64,000 bases of DNA, from NCBI RefSeq assembly GCF_001422405.1, contig NZ_LMMV01000012.1, forward strand, positions 846,830 to 910,829, written 5' to 3'. Shown piece by piece: positions 54,288 through 63,238 of the stretch. The notes beneath the pieces are model-generated. The model was given only the letters and a program-made list of their open reading frames with translations. It was not told where the DNA came from and ran no database searches. The stretch is from Pseudorhodoferax sp. Leaf267 (GTDB taxonomy: Bacteria; Pseudomonadota; Gammaproteobacteria; Burkholderiales; Burkholderiaceae_C). Position numbers and translations under genes: made by a program. How positions within the stretch are numbered: position 1 is the first letter of the stretch; each line of letters begins with the position of its first letter.

Positions 54288-54560
54288 ATGCACGACATTT
54301 CCAGAAAGACGGCTGCCGCGTTGGCAGCCAGCACGCTGCTGGCGCTTGGCGCCTGCGGTGGGGGCGGTGGTGACGACAACGGCGGCTCGTCCGGCTTCGT
54401 GGAAGGCACTGACGTGCCGGTCGGTGTCGAACAGCGCATCACCGACGTGATCGCGTTCGCCCGCCAGCTCATCGCTGGCACGAGCGAGACGACCGAGCCG
54501 GCCGTGCTGGGCAACGCCAAGCTGGCAACGGACGACACGGCAGACCCCGTCGACCTTTGA
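54288..54560 (+). CDS. Small lipoprotein in DUF4331 operon
   Basis: A 90-residue hypothetical lipoprotein. The signal peptide ends with the lipobox LALGAC followed by a run of Gly (GGGGG) and an acidic linker. The rest (about 40-90) is a short polar region, VEQRITDVIAFARQLIAGTSETTEP, with one predicted helix. It starts 19 bp after DUF4331, and its TGA overlaps the TTG start of the TPR gene. No homologous function is recognised. Confidence 0.75.
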   Translation: MHDISRKTAAALAASTLLALGACGGGGGDDNGGSSGFVEGTDVPVGVEQRITDVIAFARQLIAGTSETTEPAVLGNAKLATDDTADPVDL

Positions 54561-55750
54561 GCGCGCCGCCTCCGCGGCAGCGCCGCCCGGCGAAGCCAGC
54601 ACTGGTCGCGCTCGGCATCTGCAGCATGTGCTGGGCGCTGGCATGCAGCGCCGTGCCGTTGCTGCCGGAGCCGCAGCGCGACGATGCCGTGGTGGAAGTG
54701 CTGCCCGGCATCACGCGCAACCGTCCTGCGCAAGGCCAGGCTGCGGCACCGGCCGATGCAGCGCAGGCTGCGCGCGCTGCCATCGAGGTGGCGCGCCAGA
54801 CCGGTGACGCGCGCTACTGGGGCCGCGCCCAGGCCGCGCTCGCGCCCTGGTGGGACAGGGCCGATGCGCCGGTGGATCTGGCCGTCCTGCAGTCCACCGT
54901 GCAGCAGGGCCGCCATGCCTTCGGCCCTGCGCGCGCCGTGCTCCAGGGGGCTCTGGCGCGCACGCCGGACCACGCACAGGGCTGGCTCAACCTGGCTGCG
55001 CTGGAGCGCGTCGAAGGCAACTACGCGCAGGCCCTGCAGGCTTGCGAAGCCGTGGGCCGTGCAGGGCAGGCGTTTTATGCACAGGCCTGCCGGCTGGAAA
55101 CCGTGTCGATGCAGGGGCAGCACGTCGAGGCCCGCACCGGCTTGCAGGCATTGCTGGCGACGCTTTCCAGCCGTGCAGCCGCGGGCCAGCGCAGCTGGAT
55201 CGCATCACTGCTGGCTGAAGCCGAGGAGCGGGCAGGGCGCAACGGCGATGCCCGCGCTGCCTACACGTTGAGCCTGGCGGCCGAGCCCGACCTGTACACG
55301 GCCATCGCCTTCAGCGACCTGCTGCTGCGCACTGGCGATGCTGCTGGTGCGCGCCGGCTGCTGGCTCCTCTGCCGCGCACCGATGCCGTGGTGCTGCGCG
55401 AGGCGCTGGCGCTGCGCCGGCTTGGCGATGTGCAATGGCAGGCGCTGCGCGACGACCTGCACGCGCGCGAGGCAGCGCTCGAGCGCCGCGGCGACGACCT
55501 CGACTTGCACGACCGCGAACGCGCACTGCTGGCGCTGTGGCTGGACGACACACCCGCCAAGGCGCTGACGCTGGCGCAGCGCAACCTCGACCTGCAGCGC
55601 GAGCCGCTGGACTGGTGGATCGCGCTGCAGGCCGCTGCCGCCGCACGCGACACGGCCGCCACCGCCGACATCCGCCGCCGGCTGCTGGCCACTGGGCTGC
55701 AAGACGCCAGGCTGGCGGCCCTGCCCGCTGCCCCGGGCCGCAAGCCATGA
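54557..55750 (+). CDS. TPR repeat exported protein
   Basis: A 397-residue protein with an N-terminal hydrophobic segment (about 14-32, ALVALGICSMCWALACSAVP) that could be a lipoprotein signal, followed by tetratricopeptide-like repeats from ~70 to ~340 (for example HAQGWLNLAALERVEGNYAQALQACE and GDARAAYTLSLAAEPD). It is likely a periplasmic scaffold. The start is TTG at 54557, overlapping the lipoprotein stop (TTGA); its stop overlaps the ATG of the HupE-like gene. Coupling to both neighbours indicates a fixed complex or pathway. Confidence 0.8.
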   Translation: MSAPPPRQRRPAKPALVALGICSMCWALACSAVPLLPEPQRDDAVVEVLPGITRNRPAQGQAAAPADAAQAARAAIEVARQTGDARYWGRAQAALAPWWDRADAPVDLAVLQSTVQQGRHAFGPARAVLQGALARTPDHAQGWLNLAALERVEGNYAQALQACEAVGRAGQAFYAQACRLETVSMQGQHVEARTGLQALLATLSSRAAAGQRSWIASLLAEAEERAGRNGDARAAYTLSLAAEPDLYTAIAFSDLLLRTGDAAGARRLLAPLPRTDAVVLREALALRRLGDVQWQALRDDLHAREAALERRGDDLDLHDRERALLALWLDDTPAKALTLAQRNLDLQREPLDWWIALQAAAAARDTAATADIRRRLLATGLQDARLAALPAAPGRKP

Positions 55751-56880
55751 GGCGCGCGCTGCTGTGGCTGCTGCTGGCGCTGGCCCCCGCAGCCTGGGCC
55801 CACAAAGGCAGCGACGCCTACCTGGACGTGCGCAGCGAAGCCGGTGCCCCGTTGCAGATGAGCCTGGCCGTGGCCATCAAGGACCTGGACCTCGTAGTGC
55901 CACTGGACGCCGACGCCGACGGACGGGTGACCTGGGGCGAGATCAAGTCTGCCGCCCCCGCCGTGCGAGATGTGCTGGGCGCGAGCACGGCTCTCGATGG
56001 CGCAGCGGTCTGCCCGCTCGCATGGACCTTTGCCGGCCTGGAGCGGCGCAGCGACGGCGTCTACCTGCGCTGGACAGCCAGCCCCGACTGCCCCGGCGCG
56101 CAGGCGCTGCGCTACGCACTGCTGCGCGAACAGGACGCCACCCACCGCTTGATCGTGACCGGCCATATCGACGGCCAGGACCTGCTCACGACCTGGTCGC
56201 CGCAGCAGCCCGGCGGCCTCGTGCTGCGCGCATCGACCGCGCCTTCGGCGGCAGCCGCGCCGCACAGCGGGCCGGCCACGCTGTGGACCTACCTGCAATT
56301 GGGCATGCACCATCTGCTGGAGGGCTACGATCACCTGGCTTTCCTGCTGGCCCTGGTGCTTCCGCTGCGGCTGGCATTGGGCCGGGCGCAGCCTGCTCTG
56401 CGGCCTGCGGTGGGGCCGGCGCACCACCCATCGACCTGGTGGGCATTGCTGCGTACGGTCACGGCCTTCACGGTCGGCCACTCCATCACGCTGGTGCTGG
56501 CCACGCTGGGGTTCACGCAGGCGTCGCCCGCCTGGGTCGAGCCCGTCATCGCGCTGTCGATTGGCGTCACGGCTTTGCTGAATCTGTACCCCGCAGCGCG
56601 CGTGCGCCCCGACGTGCTGGCGCTGCTGTTCGGCCTGGTCCACGGTTTCGGCTTCGCCGGGCTGCTCACCGAGGCCGCAGCCCCGAGCGGCCTGCTGCCC
56701 TGGGCACTGGCCGGCTTCAACCTGGGGGTGGAGTGCGGCCAGCTGCTGGCCGTCGCCGGCTGGGTGCTGCTGTCGCAGCTGGTGGTGCGCCGCAGCTGGT
56801 ACGGCAGCGTCGTGGTGCGCGGCGGCTCCTGGGCATTGGTGTTGCTGTCCGCCTGGTGGTTCTGGGAGCGGGTGCGGTAA
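55747..56880 (+). CDS. HupE/UreJ family membrane protein
   Basis: A 377-residue protein with signal peptide (ALLWLLLALAPAAWAHKG) and a periplasmic domain of ~170 residues that contains an EF-hand-like DADADGRVTWGEI. Then come about six membrane helices of the HupE/UreJ family, with the His/Asp-rich signature LGMHHLLEGYDHLAFLLALVLPL, TVTAFTVGHSITLVLATLG and LLFGLVHGFGFAGLL. HupE relatives are nickel/cobalt permeases. The large extracytoplasmic domain and DUF4331 partner suggest metal handling at the envelope (inference). Confidence 0.85.
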   Translation: MRRALLWLLLALAPAAWAHKGSDAYLDVRSEAGAPLQMSLAVAIKDLDLVVPLDADADGRVTWGEIKSAAPAVRDVLGASTALDGAAVCPLAWTFAGLERRSDGVYLRWTASPDCPGAQALRYALLREQDATHRLIVTGHIDGQDLLTTWSPQQPGGLVLRASTAPSAAAAPHSGPATLWTYLQLGMHHLLEGYDHLAFLLALVLPLRLALGRAQPALRPAVGPAHHPSTWWALLRTVTAFTVGHSITLVLATLGFTQASPAWVEPVIALSIGVTALLNLYPAARVRPDVLALLFGLVHGFGFAGLLTEAAAPSGLLPWALAGFNLGVECGQLLAVAGWVLLSQLVVRRSWYGSVVVRGGSWALVLLSAWWFWERVR

Positions 56881-56912
56881 GCGGCGGGCGCTCGACAGCG
56901 CCCGGCTTGCCC

Positions 56913-57350
56913 CTACGCCACAGGTTGCGCCGCAGCAGCCGACGCCGGCAGGCCGAACAACCGGTCGAAGCTCCAGTTGAAGACGAAGGTGTAGACCAGG
57001 AAGAACAGCAGCAGCGCGGCGTCGTAGAGCAGCGCTTCCCACAGGCTGATGTCCAGCCACCAGGCGAACAGCGGGATCAGCAACAGCGCCAGCCCGCCCT
57101 CGAAGCCCAATGCGTGGCCGATGCGCCGCGCGACCGAGCGCCCCCGCACGGGCTGGCGTGCCTCCCAAGCCTCGAACAAGGTGTTGAAGACCAGGTTCCA
57201 GACCACCGCCACGAGGGACGAGGCCGTGGCCAGCACCGTGGACTGGCCGGCCCCTGCGCCCGAAAGCGCCGCCAGGCCGATGCTGGCGAACAGGATGGCG
57301 AACCCTTCGTAGAGGGTGACGTAGACGACTTTGCGTTGAATTCCTTGCAT
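56913..57350 (-). CDS. PACE family efflux protein
   Basis: A 145-residue membrane protein with four hydrophobic segments arranged as two repeats, each containing an Arg-Lys/Glu pair near the membrane start (MQGIQRKVVYVTLYEGFAILFA; ARRIGHALGFEGGLALLL). This matches the PACE (AceI) family, which exports biguanides or short-chain diamines in proton antiport. It is a monocistronic gene converging with the HupE-like gene. Confidence 0.87.
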   Translation of the reverse strand: MQGIQRKVVYVTLYEGFAILFASIGLAALSGAGAGQSTVLATASSLVAVVWNLVFNTLFEAWEARQPVRGRSVARRIGHALGFEGGLALLLIPLFAWWLDISLWEALLYDAALLLFFLVYTFVFNWSFDRLFGLPASAAAAQPVA

Positions 57351-57527
57351 GATGGCCCGGACTGTATGCGTCGCGGGCTGAAAGAAGAAGTCAGGTCATG
57401 TCAGTTTGACTGATGAGTCAAGAACGCGCCGCTCGGATGGCGCAGGCCTGCGTGCGCGCTGCCGATGGCCGGCGCCGCTCCGGATAAACCCGACGCTGCA
57501 TTTCCTGGGAGCGATGTATCGTTTTAC

Positions 57528-57539
57528 TAAATCGATTTA
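57528..57539. promoter_or_regulatory. Putative LacI-family operator TAAATCGATTTA
   Basis: A perfect 12-bp palindrome TAAATCGATTTA with AT-rich flanks, 20 bp before the GTG start of the TRAP receptor gene. Length, symmetry and central CG are typical of LacI/GalR-family operators, and a LacI-family regulator is encoded four genes downstream. Its position argues against starting the receptor at ATG 57514, which would place it inside coding sequence. Confidence 0.65.
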
Positions 57540-57558
57540 CAACGATCAGGAGACCACC

Positions 57559-58548
57559 GTGCAACGCTTTCTTTCCGCCGCGCTGATCCTCGCGTTCTCC
57601 CTTGCCGCCGGCCATGCCGGTGCACAGGCACCTGCCAAGCGCCTGCTGCGCATCCACACCGCGGGCCCGGCCGACCTGGGCGTGGACAACACCTTCCTGG
57701 CGACCGAATTCGCCAACATGGTCAATGCCGCCTCGCCGTCGCTGGAGGTCAAGGTGTTCCCCAACAGCCAGCTGGGCCAGTCGCGCGAGGTCATCGAGGC
57801 CATGCGCCTGGGCTCGGGCGCAGCAGGCACGACGGGCGGTGCGGCGGAGTACGCGTCCTTCGTGAAGCGCGTCGGCGTGCTGGGCCTGCCTTTCGTGTGG
57901 ACCAGCTACGAGCATGCGCTCAAGGTGCTGGACGGCCCCGTCGGCCAGCAGCTCAGCGCCGACATGGAAAAGGGCGGCTTCAAGGTGCTGAGCTGGGGCG
58001 TGAGCTGGGGCTACCGCAACGTGATCACCGCCAAGAAGGAGGTCAAGCAGGCCGCCGACCTCAAGGGCCTGAAGATCCGCACCATCCCGACCAAGGTGTT
58101 CGTCTCCGCGATCAACGCCATGGGCGCCAATGCCACGCCCATGAACTTCGGCGAGATCTACACCTCGCTGCAGGGCGGCGTGCTGGACGGCTACGAGCAC
58201 ACGGCGGCGACCACGCTGTCGTTCAAGCTCAACGAGGTGTCGTGCTGCATGGCGATGACGCGCCACCTGATGGACCCGGTGGTGCTGGCGCTGTCCATGT
58301 CCGAATGGCGCAAGCTCAGCGCGGCCGAGCAGGCAGTCGTCACCAAGGCGGCAGACGATGCAGGCCGCAAGGTGCGCGCCCTGGCCGCCGTGCGCGAGGC
58401 CGAGTCGCTGGCCGCCGTGAAGAAGCTGGGCATGAAGGTTAACGACATCGACATCGCCCCGCTGCAGAAGGCCGCACTCAAGGCGCAGGACGATCTGGCC
58501 AAGGACTTCGGCGCCGAGGCGCTGCTCAAGCAGATCCGCGCGCAGTGA
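57559..58548 (+). CDS. TRAP transporter substrate-binding protein DctP
   Basis: A 329-residue periplasmic receptor of the TRAP family that captures an organic acid. A signal peptide (VQRFLSAALILAFSLAAGHAGAQA) is read from the GTG at 57559, preceded by AGGAGA at 57548-57553. Family marks are LEVKVFPNSQLGQSREVIEAM, LGLPFVWTSYEHALKVLDG, KGLKIRTIPTKVFVSAINAMGANATPM and YTSLQGGVLDGYEH, with the carboxylate-binding Arg in KIRTIPT. An ATG at 57514 would overlap the operator and add a non-signal tail. Its stop overlaps the next gene. Confidence 0.92.
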   Translation: MQRFLSAALILAFSLAAGHAGAQAPAKRLLRIHTAGPADLGVDNTFLATEFANMVNAASPSLEVKVFPNSQLGQSREVIEAMRLGSGAAGTTGGAAEYASFVKRVGVLGLPFVWTSYEHALKVLDGPVGQQLSADMEKGGFKVLSWGVSWGYRNVITAKKEVKQAADLKGLKIRTIPTKVFVSAINAMGANATPMNFGEIYTSLQGGVLDGYEHTAATTLSFKLNEVSCCMAMTRHLMDPVVLALSMSEWRKLSAAEQAVVTKAADDAGRKVRALAAVREAESLAAVKKLGMKVNDIDIAPLQKAALKAQDDLAKDFGAEALLKQIRAQ

Positions 58549-59015
58549 TGCACCGCGTATTCCACGCCATCGACCGCGCGGCCGAATGGCTGGTGGTCGC
58601 CCTCATGGGCCTGATCGTCGTCATCGCGCTGATCCAGGTGGTCAACCGCTTCGCCTTCAACTCCTCGCTGAGCTGGAGCGAGGAGGCGCAGATCTTCGGC
58701 CACATCTGGATCGTGTTCATCGGCATCCCGATCGCGCTGCAACGTGGCGCACACCTGTACATCGAGACCTTCTGCGACATGCTGCCGCCGCGCGCGCGGC
58801 TGGTGTTCGACTTCACGATGGAGTTGCTGTGGGCCGCGTTCGGCTTGTCGCTCATCGTGCTGGGCTGGATGGTGGCCGAGGTAGCGCACCTGCAGGAATC
58901 GCCGGGCCTGGAGATCCCGATGAGCGGGCCTTATGCCGGCATGGTGTTGGGCGGCGCTTATTTGCTGCTGGTGGCGCTGCGTCGCCTGGCCGCACTGCGC
59001 GGGAGGCTCGCATGA
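58548..59015 (+). CDS. TRAP transporter small permease DctQ
   Basis: A 155-residue inner-membrane protein with four predicted helices. It has the DctQ signature FAFNSSLSWSEEAQIFGHIWIVFIGIPIALQRGAHLYIE. ATG 58548 shares its A with the receptor stop (TGATG); a GTG at 58545 is a one-codon alternative. The stop overlaps the DctM start by 4 nt. It holds the receptor and large subunit together in the TRAP importer. Confidence 0.92.
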   Translation: MHRVFHAIDRAAEWLVVALMGLIVVIALIQVVNRFAFNSSLSWSEEAQIFGHIWIVFIGIPIALQRGAHLYIETFCDMLPPRARLVFDFTMELLWAAFGLSLIVLGWMVAEVAHLQESPGLEIPMSGPYAGMVLGGAYLLLVALRRLAALRGRLA

Positions 59016-60301
59016 TCTGGTTCCTGTTCGCGCTGATGCTGGGCACCATGCTGGCCGGCATGCCCATCCTGCTGGCCATCGCGCTGGTGGGCTACGTGGG
59101 CGTGGCGGCCGTGCCCGACCTGGTGCTGCCCCTGTTCGCGCAGAAGATGTTCGCGCAACTCGACTCGTTCACGCTGCTGGCGCTGCCGTATTTCATCCTG
59201 GCCGGCGGCCTGATGTCGGCCGGCGGCATGAGCCAGCAGCTGGTGGATTTCTCGCGCGTGCTGGTGGGGCACCTGCGCGCCGGGCTGGCCCATGCGTCGG
59301 TGGTCGCCAGCATGGTGTTCGCGGGCATCTCGGGCTCCAGCACGGCCGATGCGTCGGCGATCTCGGCCATCATGATCCCGACCATGAAGAAGTCGGGCTA
59401 CAACGCCGGCTTCTCGGCCGCGCTGATCGCCACGGCCGGCACCATCGGGGCCATCATCCCGCCCAGCATGGTGATGGTGGTGTACGGCGCCATCGCGCAG
59501 GTGTCGATCGGCGGGCTGTTCCTGGCGGGCATCATCCCGGGCATCCTCGTCGGGCTGTTCCTGATGGCGACCATCAAGATCTACACCTACCACCCCAAGT
59601 ACCCGGAACTGCGCGTCACGCACGGCCAGTTCAAGTGGCGCGCCGTGGGCAAGTCCTTGGTGGAGGTGTGGCCGGCGCTGCTGGGGCCGGTGATCATCGT
59701 CGGCGGCATCCTGACCGGCGTGTTCACGGCCACCGAGGCCGGCGCCGTGGCCTGCCTGTACGCGCTGGTATTGGGCATGGTGGTCTACAAGAAGATCAAG
59801 TGGCGCGACCTGCCGGGCATCCTGCTCGACGCGGCCGTGATGACCACCATGGTCTCGGGCGTGATCGCCGTGGCGGGCGCCTCGGGCTGGCTGCTGGGCT
59901 ACCTGGAATTCAACGACGGCGCCGTCAAGTTCGTCACCTCGTTCTCGCAGAACCCCACCGTGGTGCTGCTGCTGGTGGCCATCGTGATGATCGTGCTCGG
60001 CACCTTCGTCGACTCGCTGGCGGTGCTGCTGGTGTTCGCGCCGGTGGCCATCGAGATCAGCAAGGTCTACGGCATCGACCCGTTCCAGATGGGCCTGGTG
60101 ATGGTGATGTGCAACCAGATCGGCGCCGTGTCGCCGCCCACCGCGCCGTTGCTGTTCGTGACGACCAGCATCGCGCAGACCAGCTATTCGGAAGTGAACC
60201 GCCATGTCTGGTGGTTCATGCTGGCCGAGGTGCTGGTGATGCTGCTGGTGATCTTCGTGCCGGGCCTGGCCTCGTGGATCCCGCATTACTTCCTGGGATA
60301 G
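59012..60301 (+). CDS. TRAP transporter large permease DctM
   Basis: A 429-residue ion-coupled permease with about 12 helices. Typical stretches are LPYFILAGGLMSAGGMSQQLVDF, HASVVASMVFAGISGSSTADASAI, ATAGTIGAIIPPSMVMVVYGAI and NQIGAVSPPTAPLLFVTTSIA. It couples Na+ or H+ flux to uptake of the acid bound by the receptor. ATG 59012 overlaps the DctQ stop. A LacI-type gene begins 4 bp after its stop. Confidence 0.94.
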   Translation: MIWFLFALMLGTMLAGMPILLAIALVGYVGVAAVPDLVLPLFAQKMFAQLDSFTLLALPYFILAGGLMSAGGMSQQLVDFSRVLVGHLRAGLAHASVVASMVFAGISGSSTADASAISAIMIPTMKKSGYNAGFSAALIATAGTIGAIIPPSMVMVVYGAIAQVSIGGLFLAGIIPGILVGLFLMATIKIYTYHPKYPELRVTHGQFKWRAVGKSLVEVWPALLGPVIIVGGILTGVFTATEAGAVACLYALVLGMVVYKKIKWRDLPGILLDAAVMTTMVSGVIAVAGASGWLLGYLEFNDGAVKFVTSFSQNPTVVLLLVAIVMIVLGTFVDSLAVLLVFAPVAIEISKVYGIDPFQMGLVMVMCNQIGAVSPPTAPLLFVTTSIAQTSYSEVNRHVWWFMLAEVLVMLLVIFVPGLASWIPHYFLG

Positions 60302-60305
60302 CGGC

Positions 60306-61364
60306 TTGAGCACCATCCAGGATGTCGCGCGGCACGCCGGCGTGTCGATCAGCACGGTCTCCAACGTGCTGAACGGCCGCACCGACCGCATGGGCGCCGA
60401 GACGCTGGCGCGCGTGCAGGCAGCCGTCGCGGCGCTGAACTACCGGCCCAGCCGCGCGGCCCAGCAGCTCAAGACCGGGCACAACCCGATGCTGGGGCTG
60501 CTGGTGCCCAGCATCGCCAACCCCATGTACGGCTTCATCGCGCGCGAGGTCGAGGCGGTGGCCCAGCAGCAGCACGGCCACCGCGTGATGCTGGGCAACA
60601 CCTACCGCGACAAGGACGTGGAGACCGGCTTCTTCGACGATCTGCTGTCGCACGGCGTGCGCGGCGTGATCATGATCTCCTCGCAGCTCGACGAGCAGCA
60701 TTTCGAGCAGGCCCAGCAGCGTGGCCTGGTGGTGGTGAGCTACGACCGCCGCGCCACACCGGGTGCCGCGCCGGCCATCGACCACGTGACGGTCGACAAC
60801 CTGGCGGCCGCGCAGCTGGCCACCGCGCACCTGATCGCGCACGGCCACCAGCGGCTGGCCTTCGCCACCGCCTCGGGCCAGACCATGAGCCGGCGCGAGA
60901 AGGTCAAGGGCTTCCAGGCCGCGGCCCAGGCCGCCGGGCTGGCCGGCAGCGCCCAGGTGGTCGAAGGCCGCATGCAGGACGGCTACGGCGATTCGCAGAT
61001 GGCCGATCTGGGCCGCATGCTGGCCGCGCGCATCGCGGCCGACCCGCAGCGGCCCACCGGCATCGTGGCCGTGAACGACCTCATGGCCTTCGGCCTCTTG
61101 GCGGGCCTGCGCGATGCGGGCCTCGTGGTGCCGCGTGATGTGTCGGTGGTCGGCATCGACGGCCTGTTCCTCTCGGCACTCATGAACCCGGGCCTGACCA
61201 CGGTGCGCCTGCCCGTGCCCGACATGGCGCGCACGCTGGTGGACCGCGTCATCGCCCGCCTGGCCGACCCGGGCATCGCGCCCGCTGAGTTCATCTTCCA
61301 ACCCGACCTGGTGGAGCGCGAGTCCGTGGCCGCGCCGGCCCGGTCTGCCAGAAAGCAAGCGTGA
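60306..61364 (+). CDS. LacI-family transcriptional regulator
   Basis: A 352-residue LacI/GalR repressor. The helix-turn-helix MSTIQDVARHAGVSISTVSNVLNGR and hinge NYRPSRAAQQLKTGHNPMLG are followed by a periplasmic-binding-protein-like effector domain (VPSIANPMYGFIAREVEAVA, HLIAHGHQRLAFATAS, VAVNDLMAFGLLAGLRDAGLVVPRDVSVVGIDG). The start is TTG at 60306. It is embedded in the operon it is likely to control through the palindrome at 57528. The inducer is probably a sugar acid or lactone. Confidence 0.93.
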   Translation: MSTIQDVARHAGVSISTVSNVLNGRTDRMGAETLARVQAAVAALNYRPSRAAQQLKTGHNPMLGLLVPSIANPMYGFIAREVEAVAQQQHGHRVMLGNTYRDKDVETGFFDDLLSHGVRGVIMISSQLDEQHFEQAQQRGLVVVSYDRRATPGAAPAIDHVTVDNLAAAQLATAHLIAHGHQRLAFATASGQTMSRREKVKGFQAAAQAAGLAGSAQVVEGRMQDGYGDSQMADLGRMLAARIAADPQRPTGIVAVNDLMAFGLLAGLRDAGLVVPRDVSVVGIDGLFLSALMNPGLTTVRLPVPDMARTLVDRVIARLADPGIAPAEFIFQPDLVERESVAAPARSARKQA

Positions 61365-62380
61365 CAACCCGGCCTACCGTTTTCCTGACGCACAGCCCGA
61401 CGGCGGTGCAGAACTACTACGGCCCACGCGCGCTGGCGGCGCTGGAGGCCGTGGCCACGGTGCGCCGCTGCACGACCGAGGAGGCCTTCACGGCCGAGAC
61501 GCTGGCTGCAGCAGCCCAGGGCTGCGACATCATCGTGAGCGACCGGCGCGCCGAAGGCAGCGCCGACCTGCTGGCGCGCCTGCCGCAGCTGGTGGCGTTC
61601 TGCCGCTGCGCCGTGGACATCCGCAATGTCGACGTGGCCGCGGCCAGCGCGCACGGCATCCTGGTCACGCAGGCCAGCGCGGGCTTCATGGCCTCGGTGT
61701 CCGAATGGATCGTCGGCATGATGGTCGACCTGGCGCGGCACCTGAGCCCGGCCATCGCGCAGTCCCAGGCCGGCGCGGCGCCCACAGTGCGCATGGGGCG
61801 CGAGCTGCGCGGCGCCACGCTGGGCATCGTCGGCTTCGGCCAGATCGGCCGGTACCTCGCCGGCCTGGCGCGGGCCTTCGGCATGCGCGTGTGCGTGGCC
61901 GACCCGTTCGCGCAACTGCCGGCGGAGGTGGAGGCCATGCCGCTGGCCACCTTGCTCGCGCAATCGGATTTCGTGGTGTGCCTGGCCGCCGCCACGCCGC
62001 AGACCGAGAACCTCATGGACGCCGCCGCCTTCGCCGCCATGCAGCCCACGGCGTATTTCATCAATGCCGCGCGCGGCAACCTGGTCGACGAGGCCGCGCT
62101 GCTGCGCGCGCTGGACGCCGGCCGCATCGCCGGCTGCGCGCTCGACGTGGGCCGCGCGCCGGACCAGATGCCCAGCCCGGCGCTGGCGCGCCACCCGCTG
62201 GTGCGCGCCACGCCGCACATCGGCGGGCTCACGCCGCCGGCCATCGAGCACCAGTCGCTGGAGACGGCCGCGCAGGTCGCCGCCATCGTGCAGGGTCGCA
62301 TCCCGCCCGGCGCCGTGAACGCGGCGCAGGCGCTGCGGCTGCAGGCCCGCTTTCCCATTACCCCAGGAAGGAATCCATGA
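61361..62380 (+). CDS. D-isomer-specific 2-hydroxyacid dehydrogenase
   Basis: A 339-residue NAD-dependent dehydrogenase. The NAD motif is LGIVGFGQIGRYLAGLARAFGM, with the catalytic Arg in FINAARGNLVDEAALLRAL and the His in ATPHIGGLTPPAIEHQ. The residue expected as the active-site Glu falls near RAPDQMPSP, where the usual E-P pattern is altered. The start is GTG at 61361, overlapping the LacI stop. In context it probably oxidises a sugar-acid-derived hydroxyacid or reduces the corresponding ketoacid. Confidence 0.9.
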   Translation: MTTRPTVFLTHSPTAVQNYYGPRALAALEAVATVRRCTTEEAFTAETLAAAAQGCDIIVSDRRAEGSADLLARLPQLVAFCRCAVDIRNVDVAAASAHGILVTQASAGFMASVSEWIVGMMVDLARHLSPAIAQSQAGAAPTVRMGRELRGATLGIVGFGQIGRYLAGLARAFGMRVCVADPFAQLPAEVEAMPLATLLAQSDFVVCLAAATPQTENLMDAAAFAAMQPTAYFINAARGNLVDEAALLRALDAGRIAGCALDVGRAPDQMPSPALARHPLVRATPHIGGLTPPAIEHQSLETAAQVAAIVQGRIPPGAVNAAQALRLQARFPITPGRNP

Positions 62381-63198
62381 CCGCTGCACCTTTTCCGCCC
62401 GGCGCCTGCGACTGCCATGTGCATGTCTACGAGCAAGGCTTTCCGGTCGCGCCGAGCGCCGTCTCCCAGCCCCCGCACGGCCCGCTCTCGGCTTACCGCG
62501 AGGTGCAGGCCACGCTGGGGCTGCAGCGCGTGGTGCTGGTGCAGCCCACGGCCTATGGCTTCGACAACCGCTGCATGCTGGAGGCCCTGGCGCAATTGGG
62601 CGACACGGCGCGCGGCATCGCCATCGTGCCGCCGGACGCCAGCGATGCGGAGCTGCAGCGCCTGCATGCCCAGGGCGTGCGCGGCGTGCGCTACATGACG
62701 ATTCCGAACGCGGGTGGCATCGTCTCCTGGGACAGCATCGAGGCCATGGCCGCACGCATCGCGCCGCTGGGCTGGAACCTCAACCTGCAGCTCGACGGCC
62801 GCGACCTGCCGCAGCGCCAGGCCGTCATCGACCGCCTGCCGTGCAAGGTGGTGATCGACCACAACGGCAAGTTCCTCGAACCCGTGGCGCCGGAGCATCC
62901 GGCCTTCGAAGCACTGCTAGCTGTGCTGGCGCGCAAAGACCGCTGGATCAAGCTGTCGGCGCCCTACGAGACCTCCAGGGCCGGCCCGCCCGGCTACGAC
63001 GACGTGTCCACGCTGGCCCGGGCGCTGGTGCGCGCGCACCCCGACCGCTGCCTGTGGGCCAGCAACTGGCCGCACCCGGGCCGGGTGCCGCCGCCATCGA
63101 ACACGGCCCTGGCGGCGCTGCTGTCGGGGTGGGCGCCCGACGAGGCGGTGCGCCGCGCCATCCTGGTGGACAACCCCGCCGCGCTGTACGGGTTCTGA
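62377..63198 (+). CDS. Amidohydrolase, 2-pyrone-4,6-dicarboxylate lactonase-like
   Basis: A 273-residue TIM-barrel amidohydrolase-2 protein. Metal-binding motif CDCHVHVYE is at the N-terminus; further marks are VLVQPTAYGFDNRCMLEAL, GVRGVRYMTIPNAGG, KVVIDHNGKF and LWASNWPHPG (late Asp/Trp/His region of LigI-type lactonases). It probably hydrolyses a lactone feeding the dehydrogenase next to it. ATG 62377 overlaps the dehydrogenase stop, and AGGAAGGA precedes it. It ends the LacI-controlled operon. Confidence 0.88.
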   Translation: MTAAPFPPGACDCHVHVYEQGFPVAPSAVSQPPHGPLSAYREVQATLGLQRVVLVQPTAYGFDNRCMLEALAQLGDTARGIAIVPPDASDAELQRLHAQGVRGVRYMTIPNAGGIVSWDSIEAMAARIAPLGWNLNLQLDGRDLPQRQAVIDRLPCKVVIDHNGKFLEPVAPEHPAFEALLAVLARKDRWIKLSAPYETSRAGPPGYDDVSTLARALVRAHPDRCLWASNWPHPGRVPPPSNTALAALLSGWAPDEAVRRAILVDNPAALYGF

Positions 63199-63238
63199 GG
63201 GCGCCCCTGTCGCGCTGGCTACGAAGTAAATTGGCCGC

